33,039 nucleotides of DNA from positions 1 to 33,039 of the forward strand of contig MVAQ01000235.1 of the NCBI GenBank assembly GCA_014825775.1, read 5' to 3'. Both the position numbers and the translations under genes were made by a program. Positions within the stretch are counted from its first letter, which is position 1, and each line of letters opens with the position of its first letter. This document shows, piece by piece, positions 21,895 through 31,305 of this stretch. Under the pieces are notes generated by a model. That model made no database searches. It saw only the letters and a list, made by a program, of their open reading frames with translations, and had not been told where the DNA came from. Origin of the DNA: Krasilnikovozyma curviuscula. Taxonomy: Eukaryota > Basidiomycota > Tremellomycetes > Cystofilobasidiales > Mrakiaceae.

Positions 21895-24531
21895 TCACTT
21901 GTCAATGTAGTGATGCCCGTTCTGTCCGCCTGCGACCTGTAGATCACGAATAATCCGGTCCGTCTCTGCAGCAGCTTGGGTCTTCCTCCTGTCTCTTTCA
22001 CCAGCAAGATCTTTGTCTCCAACGATGTCCACACAATCGTCCGGCAGCGGCGACGGCGTTTTTCGAGCATTCTCTTCATCTTCTTCATCTTCGTCTTCGA
22101 ATCCTAGCTCGTACTTCGGCTTGATGACATCAATAACTTCCTGGACGTGTTCCTTGATTATTTTTGGAATAGATCCAGCGCGGGTCCTCTTGGAACGTGC
22201 AGTCCATTGCAACTTTGAGCTTTCGGCATCTGCCGGGGCTCTCCAAGCGTCTTCACGTTCTACATCACCGTCGTAAGGACTCTCCACATGCGGAATATTA
22301 TCATTGGATTGTTGGTGATTTGAACCAGATGATATTGGGCTACCAGAGGCGTCGAATGGACTGCGATCTGTACCAATTAAACACCGTCAGCGTTACAATC
22401 GGTGCAGAATAACGTCACCGCTCACCTGAGTATCCAGAAGTGGGTGTGGAATCTAAAGAAACGAAGGGAGTGAGTAAGGAAGCTCAAACAGGCTGAAAAT
22501 GCACCACTACCACTCACAGTTTCCGTAAGTACCCCTCTTAGGCTTGCCTTTCCCTTTGAATCCTGGTTTACCTTCACCACGACGTCCCCATCCCTTAAGA
22601 ACGTTGTCCTCCTCTATCCTCATTCTTCTTTTGGCTTCTTCTTTTGAGACATCAATGACATTGTAACCCTGTGGCAGAAGCGAAGTTTAGTCGACTCTAA
22701 TAAGAGTACAGGCAAAAAAAAGCTGCTCACCCAATCACCATGCAAGTAGCCTTTTGCTTCTTCGAAGAGCTCTTCATCCTTCTCTTCCACATCTTCAAAC
22801 TCCAGAGATTCGTCGCTGTCCTCGCCCTCCAGCTTCAGCGGACCAACAGCCAGGGCATTCTGGTAAGCATGGTGAGCACCATCTTTGATGGTATCCGAAA
22901 GACTTCCGTAGCCCCTACTGATGGCAGTGTCTCTCTCCTCGTGAGAAGTCGGCGTTTGAACCCAGTACTTTCCACCTTTTCCACCACCGGTGTATCTCAG
23001 ACCTGCTCTGATCCGCCTCTCGCGAGCTTTCCCTATCGAGTGGACCTGGACAGAGGTTTCGGCCGGTTCAAAACCACGATATGATATTCCTCCGCCAGAG
23101 AGCGTTGCGCGGAAGTCGTAATAAAGGTCCAAGACGCCAATGGAGTCCTTGAATGCTGAGCCAACCCGTAATCGAGCAACGTATTCAAACTTGGGATCCA
23201 CTAGAACGCCGAAGTGATTGTCAGATGTTGATGTAATTGATGTGTAAGGAGACGAATATAGTAACCTACCATAGTCGCTAAGTTTGCAAAAGGCATATGT
23301 GTGAGCTATGGCAAAGATGGGCATCTCTAGACAGATCAGCACATCTCCAATAGCAAGAGACATGTGCTGATAATCGCAAATAATGATTATTTCTGTGAGA
23401 GTTCGAAAGTGAGGAAATATTGTTTGGAACAACTACTCACCTCAGGATCTGTGTAAACGCCAACGTGTCGGATAGCGCCAACTTTGACCAGGAAACTAAC
23501 GAATATTCCTTGCCAGAATGAGAAGAACAGGATGCCTTTGACACAAAGAAACTTGGGCATCGGTCGAAAGGGATGAAGGTCATTGTTGACGACAACCCAA
23601 AACATTGCCAAGCAGCTACACGAGCGACCCAGGAGTATGAGTCAATGACCGCTCTCATGCAAATAGCAGCTAATGAGATACTTACTATAAAGAAGTACAG
23701 ATGGAAATGTTGTAAAATACAGCAACGTAGGTATATCCGGTGTTGAATGAGAGATTTCCATCTGAGTAAGACTGGTTCGATTTGAGGATGAGAGTGATCA
23801 CTGCCAACACCGGTTTTACGTAGACATATTGAAGAATTCCTCTTTTGAGACCCAGAAAAGTATATGGATCGCTGCAATCGAGTTCCTGGATGAAGATGCT
23901 GACGGGCCAGACGTGATGGACCGGCGTTCTTCCATGCAAGAGAATAAGCAACGATCGTTCTCCACCAAGATATGTAACCATCTGAGCAGTTTATCATTGA
24001 GCCAATGCGACAGCCAGTTGGATTGAACTTGGTCAGTCTGCTGGAATCAACGTTAAGCGAGGTGGAAGCAGGAAAGGGGGTAGCGCACCAGTTGAAAGAA
24101 CGTGTAGATGACAAAGGCCTCGTAAAGATCACGTATAGCATCAATCCAGTACGCAGCATCCAGAGAGTGCAGGGAAACCAGCGATGCTATGGCGTAGAGA
24201 GGGATCCTGCGGAGCACAGCAAGTTAGAATGAGGTTCAAGCTCTCAAATAACCACCAGAGGCCTCTTACATGACGATGATCCTCACAACCAGTCTGTAAT
24301 GATAGGAAAGATATCGAAGAAGAGAGGGTCTGTGTGAAAGCCAGTTTACGATTGTCAGGAAGCAGTGTTCTCTTACCTCTGCAATGCAATCCTTCTGTAA
24401 GACTTCCAGTGAAGGAAGATGCTCCAGAAGCTGAGGACCGTTGCAAATACGGTACATGCTAGCGACACATTGAGTAGTGAAGCAGGTAACCGCGATCCTG
24501 AACCCGTATCCCCAGACGACGGATCGACCAT
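21895..24531 (-). CDS. Ost-alpha/TMEM184 family multi-pass membrane protein
   Basis: The start is the ATG at 24531 (MVDPSSGDTGSGSRLP); the stop is TGA at 21895-21897. Around seven hydrophobic helices are spread over about ten exons. Family signatures are clear: RIIVMIPLYAIASLVSL, SLDAAYWIDAIRDLYEAFVIY, a KRGILQYVYVKPVLAV stretch, KFLCVKGILFFSFWQG and the last membrane block EMPIFAIAHTYAFCKLSDY. These define the organic solute transporter alpha / TMEM184 (DUF300) group, whose fungal members are vacuolar or plasma-membrane proteins of poorly known role. After the membrane part comes a long soluble tail with acidic clusters (GEDSDESLEFEDVEEKDEE and FEDEDEEDEEN) and a basic Gly-rich stretch. A possible donor (AA|gtgagc) coincides with the stop, so an extra 3' exon cannot be excluded. 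Confidence 0.88.
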
Positions 24532-24862
24532 AGCTGCAAACGAGCAGGAGCAAACAAGAACCAGTTCGCTCTGGGTCTGCTTTACCAGTTCCACTAGCCA
24601 GTGAACAGGGGTAGGGTTTGATGTACCGCTATGCAAGAAAAGGGCTGTGAAACTATGGAGGTTGCCAGCCAGCTGAATGCTCTGTGCAGGCACGACTTGC
24701 AGGTGCCGTCAGAACGACTGGCGCCACCGGTGAGTGGTTGACATGATTGATGAAAATTAGATAGTAAAGGCTTTGGTGCAACAGCATCCTACCCTGAAGG
24801 GTAGCTCCAAGGATACATCTTTAGATTCTGATATACAAAGGGGTCTTTCTCTCAGGGTTACT
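24532..24862. other. Intergenic: TMEM184-like gene promoter and permease 3' end
   Basis: This 331-nt gap lies between two leftward genes. I see no RNA gene, repeat or strong promoter motif in it. Confidence 0.5.
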
Positions 24863-27769
24863 TTAGAACATCAGATCCCAGATCTTGCCCCAAATGGTGG
24901 TGGAGGGCTTGAAGTTGATTTTGTCCTCGGCTTCTTCTTCGTCGAGCTCTCTTCTGCCAGAGTCAAAGTCCATCGCGTCGAGGGTGACCCAAGTCGTCAT
25001 TTTGAAGAAACCGCTCTGTTGCGGACCACCAAAGAGCTTCCAACCAACCCAGAATACAAAGAAGATTGGCAAGCATACATATGCAGTTAAAAAGCCTGTT
25101 GGAGTGATCCAGTCAGTACGGCGATACAGGTGAAGATATGGATCACGTACCTGCCGCGGTGAAGTTGTCACCGATGAACACAGTGAAACCATTGAGGATG
25201 GTAACGAGGAAGACGAAGATGAATCCAAACCATGAGGCGTATGGTTGGAATGGAGCTATGAGGTAGATTATTGATGAGCACTAAGATAAGTTGGGACTGA
25301 AGGGGGAAAACTTGAGCATACCCTTGTACGGAAGATCATCTCTGGAGACCTTGTCGCTTCATGCCGTAGTAAAATCTGAGGTACGAGCCAAGGATAATTT
25401 GCCATGTAATCAAACCTGTTATACTGGAGATGTTGTACAACCACTAGTAACAGTCCCACTTCACGTCAGTCGAGCAAACAATCCGAAGATCCGACGTCAT
25501 CACTCACGTTGAAAACATCTGTTGACGTTCCTGCTCCGCAACTGAGGAAAGCAAGGAACCCAAATACACCAGTAGCACAGAGACACCACACTGGAAGACC
25601 TTGCTTGGTGCAATAACGGAAAAACTTGGGGACCTTTCCTTCCAGAGCCAGAGCGTAGAGGGTTCTCGAAGACGCATAGAGATCACTGTTACCAGCGGAC
25701 CAGGCGGCAATCAGTAGAACGGCTACGATTAAATTTAAAATGCAAATCAACAAAATCAGCTGCAGAAGGCTTGAGTTGAACCAGGAAGAACAACCTGACT
25801 TACCGTTGACAACCGAAGGCAGTCCTTTCACACCAGCATCCTGTATGAAGATGACAGGACACCATCAGTACCAGATTTGTAATTTTAGAGGTTCATAGCA
25901 ACGTACCTGAATTGCAATGACGAAAGGGCTGATGTTGGCGGTTCCTCCTCCGGTGTTGTTGAGGAGTCTGTCGTCATCCGATCTCACCAGAAGTCCGATG
26001 ATTAAGATGGAAATGACGTAGAAAAACAGAATTCTCCAGAAAACTCTCTTGATAGCCTATGGCATCGAACACAGAAGATAGGAGGCATTAGACAGCGTCT
26101 GCGGAGGACGATTGAGATCCCACCATCTTTCGCGTACCTTTGGGACATTTTTACGGGGATTCTCAGCTTCTCCAACAGCAACAGCAACAATCTAAGAGAA
26201 GGAAAGTTGTTATTGAAGGCTAGAGCAGGCTGCTGGGATTGATAGAGAGGGCCAGAACATACCTCTGTTCCGAGGAAGGAGAATGCGGCTTGAACGAGGA
26301 CAGCCCAAAAAGCGAGGAACCTTCCCCAAGCTCCCCCAACAACGGTATCCCCAGCTGAGAGCTGTACAAAAGGACCAGGATGTACCCAGTTTCTAAAGCC
26401 GATGTAATGTCCTCCGTTTGGACCAGCACCGCAATCGAACGCGATGCCCATGATGATCAACCCGACGATGGCAACAATCTTCAAAGCGGAGAACCAGAAT
26501 TCCATTTCACCGTAAGCCTGGACTCCAAGGAAGTTGACAATAAGGACTGCGACGAAGAGGGGTGCGATCCAAGCGCCGACGTTGATGCTCTGATTCCAGT
26601 ACTGGATGACAATACTGGCGGCACTGAGCTCTGTGGGGAGAGTGATGGCATAACTGTACCAATAGTTGATACCAAGTGCAAACTGATGCAAAAAAGTAGA
26701 AAAAGTTAGAGAACTCAGAGTGGGAACTCCTCAATAATCTACCACTTACACCTAAAGCTGGGTCCAAAAATCTAGTAGCGAAGTGTACAAATCCTCCTGA
26801 GTCTGGGAACAGCGTTGCCATTTCTCCGAGAGCCAACATCATAGAATATACCACGACACCCATGATTGAATACCCTAACGTTTTTGAATTCGCAACGCAA
26901 ATTAGAGGTCAATATTTCATTTCTTAGCCAAAGAGACGTCTAGTAAGTACCTAGCAAACATCCTACTGGTCCACCAGTAGCAAGTGCAGCTGATATGAAG
27001 ACAAAAGGCAGCAAAATGTCAGCTTCTAGCAAATGAAAACAGTCTCGAACGAACCCCATCGAGTCGAAACTTGTCCTGACTTCATTCAACCGAAGAAAAA
27101 GACAGACAACTCACATCCTGATCCAACAAAAAGACCAGTGCCAACTAAGCAATTGACAGATACGCGCGGTTGTACCGAGAGAGCGAGGTCAGTAAAAGGA
27201 TCTGGACAGACTGCTCCAGCACGACAGATTGCACTTACTGGTACCACCTTTATTCCCAACAAGATGAATCCAGACGGATTTCAAAGCGCAACAGAGAGGA
27301 GGTTAGTAAAATAGTGAAACCTAGATAGTTCGCCCACATGACGTATCGAGCACCAGCTATCAAATCTGGATCTAAATTGGTCTTCATGCTGGGAAAGATG
27401 CATCAAACGTACCAAGCGCAATCATAGCTAGATAAGATTGAGGAAAATGATTCGATGTGGGAAGGTCGAGGGAAAAGGTCAGCTTCAAAATTGAGCAGGA
27501 GAATCATCATTGACCATAATTCCACTCACCCATATGACGAGCCTTCAATCGTCTTTGCACAGTACCATCTCCCTCATTTCTCAGCTCATCTTTAGTTTTG
27601 AGCCTATCAGCAGCTGCTAAGTCAAGCAAAAAGTGTGTGAGCAACGATGTGGAGAACAAATAAAAACAAAGGTCGTACAAGCTTCAGTAACTAGAATTCC
27701 GTTCGGTTCATCCTTCTCAAAGGGCTTCTGTGCTGCATCAGCAGTCTTCTCAATATCAATGTTACTCAT
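24863..27769 (-). CDS. Amino-acid permease, yeast amino acid transporter (YAT) family
   Basis: This is a 12-helix proton-coupled amino-acid importer of the APC superfamily. The start is the ATG at 27769 (MSNIDIEKTADAAQK); an in-frame ATG at 27826 is possible. Motifs in order: VQRRLKARHMAMIALGGTIG, TGLFVGSGSALATGGPVG in helix 1, MMLALGEMATLFPDSGGF, FALGINYWYSYAITLPTELSA, SFLGTEIVAVAVGEAENPRK, SAGNSDLYASSRTLYALA, and KVPKFFRYCTKQGLPVW, ending near KIWDLMF. All are standard for the family, which has cytosolic N- and C-termini. Helix 1 is assembled from very short exons: 15 nt at 27427-27413 and 9 nt at 27247-27239. Substrate cannot be told from sequence. Upstream of the start lie several GATAA motifs (28245, 28338 and reverse at 28462), compatible with nitrogen-regulated expression by GATA factors. 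Confidence 0.94.
27239..27247 (-). other. 9-nt micro-exon of the permease
   Basis: The minus-strand segment GTGGTACCA is preceded by taaag and followed by the donor gtaagt. It joins a phase-1 G on the left and TT on the right to give the invariant LGGTIGTG of the YAT family. Leaving it out removes Gly-Thr from that motif. Confidence 0.75.
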
Positions 27770-28843
27770 CGTCAGCCAGAACAGTAACGGTTGTGGTTCA
27801 CTTTCAAACTTAAGGCGACGTTTCAATTTGAAGATTTTTTCCCATCGGTTATAGAATCAATCGCCACCTGCAACCGCTGCTAGCTAGCTATCGGTGACAG
27901 CTCATATCAAGTGACGAGGGACAAAGCTATTTTCACATCGAGTTTTTTTATAAGTTTTTTTAATTGCTGATGGGCAAAAGGGAATGTGCCGCCTGCTTTC
28001 ACCGAGAAGAGTAGGGAGTCAACCAGTGTCGAGCTGAGCGCGAAGCATAATTACTGGTTTTGCACCGCTGGCGAATGGTGAGAACTTTGGGGGACACGCT
28101 ACAGAGTGGAAATATAGGACCTAAACTGCCTTGCCCTACGCTTTCTATGGTGCAAAGACGATAGCTAGCAAGATTTGACATATCGACATGTAAGTGCTCC
28201 CCGGGCGTATTTCTCTCCGCAGGTCCATGTGTTGACACAAAGCAGATAAAGTTGTCTTTCGAGGTGGCTCAGTAGATCGTTCTGTTATTGGAGCTTTATC
28301 GAAGTGCGCTACGTAGCTCGTTACTCTCACGAATAGTGATAAACTTTCTGTGTTTTGATTTCGGAAAGGGGGAGTTTCCAGTAACTCAAAAACCTGCTCT
28401 TTTCCTGACAAACTCCGGTTGAGACCGCTTCTTTTCTGAAAGGATGAGTCTTCCGCGAATCTTATCGCCGAGTGACTACACATAAGCTTGACTCAAAAAT
28501 ATCGAACCTGGTCGAAAGGGCTGGTCTTTCCTCAGCCGGAGTTTGTGGCGTCGTTCCACGTCTGTCCTCAAATCGGACGAGCGGTGCAGACTGGCTCTTG
28601 ACAACGACTCCCCCTCAAGTAATCCGCTCTCAAAGGTATGTCCCCTGTTCCATGCGAATATCGCTGTATCCCATCCAGACCTTGCTGCTGAGAGGGGTCG
28701 AGTGAGCTTGGGTAGCACCATCCTCTCTGTTGGCGTATTAATGCGTTGGAAGTCGTGTGCTGACTTGACCTTGCTCCCCGTCCTTCATTCCAGCTCTCTT
28801 TGCCCCTCTCAACCAACCGAACCAAGACTTATCCTTTGTCATC
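27770..28843. other. Divergent promoter region, permease and AN1 gene
   Basis: This 1.07-kb region separates two divergently transcribed genes. GATAA occurs at 28245-28249 and 28338-28342 and its reverse TTATC at 28462-28466; a CTAGCTAGC-type palindrome lies at about 27884. T-runs lie at 27945-27963. Frames up to 126 codons are present on both strands but overlap one another and carry no family motif. Confidence 0.45.
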
Positions 28844-29728
28844 ATGCCTGTCAAAAAGAGATGCCAGCACAGAACCATCGTCTTGCTTCCCCCTGTCACC
28901 CCAAAGGAAGGGGAAGAACCTAAGGAAGGAGGTGACCAAGAAGTCACTTCGACCTCTGTGCAGTGAGTGTCTGTTCCCACACTTTGTCTCTGTGTATCTG
29001 AGTCGATGTAGGAGTTATCCCGTGGTGTCATACTTGAATCAATGAGCTGATACATTTGTCGTCGTACCGCATCTTCTTTCGCCTTGCCCTTCCCCTCGAA
29101 ACCCGATTCCGTTTCCGCTTCCGCTACGCCTCCTACGCTTTTCTCTTCACAGATGCCCAAGTGCTGCTGTCAGGATTGTAGGAACGTGTCCTCACTGTGA
29201 ACAGAACTTGTAAGTTCAATAGCTTGTTTCCTTTCTTAATGCAGGTTAAAGTTCCGTTCACTAACGCAGTGCTATGTCCCTTCGTCATTCCAATGTAGCT
29301 GTGGTTCCCACCGTCTTCCAGAAGATCATCGGTGCTCTGGTTTGCAACAATGGTTAGTACTTGCTCTCTCCCCGACCATTCATCCTTCCATTCGTTGTCG
29401 CCTATTCGCGGGCTCAGTTTCATTATCGGAACCCGGCGTCTTTGGCGTGGCGCTGGTTCCACGCTATGGGTCGGAAGCTTGTGTGGACGTAATTCTACAC
29501 ACAAGCTTCCTCACCTTTCAGGTTGGGAGAAGCCTTATCTCTGAGATTCCTGCGTTTCACCACCTTCGTCGCTTTGACGCAACATATCGCACTATCGCCG
29601 ACCTCTGTGGCTGTATGCTGACCTGAAATTTCATTTCTTCTCTTCACAGTAAGGAAGCTGCCTTCGAAGCGAACCGAGCTAGACTCGAAGCAGAGAAGAC
29701 TGTTGGCAGGAAACTCGCTCAGGTCTAG
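28844..29728 (+). CDS. Small AN1-type zinc-finger protein
   Basis: Four exons splice in phase (28844-28962, 29153-29209, 29299-29352, 29650-29728) to give 102 residues. The AN1 finger is clear: CPHCEQNFCGSHRLPEDHRC supplies C-x2-C, C-x2-H, H and C zinc ligands, followed by CKEAAFEANRARLEAEKTV, a helix found in short fungal AN1 proteins. AN1 proteins bind zinc and many link to Cdc48/p97, the proteasome or stress responses. The first zinc knuckle is odd: KKRC at residues 4-7 is followed by 34 residues (rich in Pro, Glu, Thr) before the next Cys (VQCPSAAVRIVG), where the usual spacing is two. The ATG has a reasonable context and precedes the only in-phase exon. Confidence 0.85.
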
Positions 29729-30301
29729 ATAGACGTCACCCCCACCAACTTAGACGCACCTTCTCGTACATAGACGCTTCACCTTTCATTTCTCACTTCT
29801 CTCGGTAGCATTTTACCTTATATCGGTCTTACCATTACCACTTTCCCGAACTGAAGCACTCATGTATCCTTTTAATCATCCACCAATTTGTAGACCGGAC
29901 TTCTATTAAAGCCCCATTTTCATCATTATACGTAGCAATGTCACGTCTGTTTTATTCCTAGCTCATGGTCACATTGCTTTGCAAGCTGTTCAGTTTAACC
30001 GAGATGCAACAGTTGAATGGATAGAGAGCAGAGGAGAGCGCAGGGAATCAGGTCCTTCTACTTCCGGCGTGTCAGAAGTGAAAGTGTGAGCATATGCCCA
30101 GCCAGTGGCTGTCGTAGTCATCGTTGTAGAACGTTAAGCGTCATTACATATCGTTACCACCATCTACTTCGCAGCTGAGTTCTAGAGAAGTAAGGAGGGC
30201 TGCCTTGCTTCTCTTCCTGATGCTGGTTGTCTTCGTCACAAAGTCACAAAGTCAACCCTGACTTAAGTCCACCGCCAGAAATACCAGCTCAGAGTACTAT
30301 T
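29729..30301. other. Convergent intergenic region, AN1 gene and bL33m
   Basis: Both flanking genes point into this 573-nt gap, so it should hold two 3'UTRs. AATAAA-like or TTAAAG elements (29904) appear, but no gene is visible. Confidence 0.5.
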
Positions 30302-30743
30302 CTATTTCAGCTTCTGTTCCACGAAGAGCACATGCCTATCCACTGGTGTATTAATGGCGAAGTCGATTTGACATGAGTCGTTGTGGAACAAATGATTGAA
30401 AAAAGCAGAGGCCGGAAAGCAAAGAGTCAATTATAGAACATAACGAAAGAGTCCACAATGCCTTGTTTGGTCTAGCAGGGCGCCAAACGACGTGCAGCCA
30501 TCGACCAAAAAAAACCTGATTGCTTACTGACCTTTTTTGTCATACTTCATGGCACTCTTTTTCGGTGCTGTCCTCAGACGATGGTCAACATAGAAGGAGC
30601 CCGTCAATGCTGTTGAGACAAGTTTGATAAGCACAGATCTAGTCGGACAGAAAGAACCGTACGTCAGAATTCTAAGCCAGTCGAGGTAGAAAAAGACCAA
30701 AGGTGGTAAATACGCACTTCTTTTTGCTTGTTGATCGAGCCAT
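30302..30743 (-). CDS. MRPL39: Mitochondrial large-subunit ribosomal protein bL33m
   Basis: bL33m is a small component of the mitochondrial 54S subunit near the E site. Three tiny exons, each too short to be seen as an open frame, join in phase: 30743-30718 (26 nt), 30638-30532 (107 nt) and 30342-30302 (41 nt), giving 57 residues. The product begins MARSTSKKK, continues SVLIKLVSTALTGSFY, then RLRTAPKKSAMKYDKK, and ends VDRHVLFVEQKLK. This is the full bL33 pattern: IKLVSTA-TG-FY, R-APK, MKYD, and RHVLF-E-K. Phase totals 174 nt, exactly 58 codons with the stop. Donors are gtgcgt and gtcagt; acceptors are actag and accag. The second intron (189 nt) is relatively long. The symbol follows the yeast bL33m name. 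Confidence 0.9.
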
Positions 30744-31305
30744 TAGTGCAGATGTAGCATGTATCGATAGTATAGAGGTAGGAAGCATGATTGTGATGAT
30801 TCTGGAGAAGGGAAGAAAAATGGACTGGACAGTTGCTAGCCCTACGAAGAGCAGAACGAAAGCTGAGATACAAAGCAAGCCAAAGAATTAGACAGGGTCA
30901 ATTTAAATTTGATATGACCTTCTACAGCTTCAGTATTTACCTAGTAGATATAAAGAGTAGATTGAATATTTGTGAGTCCTTGAGCGTCGAGCGCCAGTCC
31001 CTAGTCCCCGCGAAGTGAGTCTACTGCCAACATCTTTACCGTACTCTGAACCCAGCGAATTCCAAGCGCGTATGATAAAAAAACAAGCATTCATAATAAT
31101 GTACCAAGTTTACCTCGATTCGTTAAATATTTGTCGTCTATCGTCGCAGTCAACAAGCATAAAAACAAATAAAAGCTCCAGAACGGTGGACAGCTGAAAA
31201 AAAAAACTGCAGCGACGAACACCTAGTGCTCAGTAACGTAGGTTAAAGGGAGGACAGTAGTGTGAAGTATCCTATGTTCGGTGTCTAGAGAAAGCCTGTC
31301 GTTAC
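30744..31305. other. Intergenic: bL33m promoter and GT90 3' region
   Basis: This 562-nt A/T-rich gap separates two leftward genes. It contains A-runs on the plus strand at 31075-31085 and 31197-31207. No RNA gene, repeat or mobile element is visible. Confidence 0.5.

Noticed and set aside
28476..28923. Overlapping frames of 77-126 codons on both strands upstream of the AN1 gene.
   Set aside because: They overlap each other in opposite directions, lack any domain pattern and start from non-ATG codons in part; a divergent promoter region explains the location.
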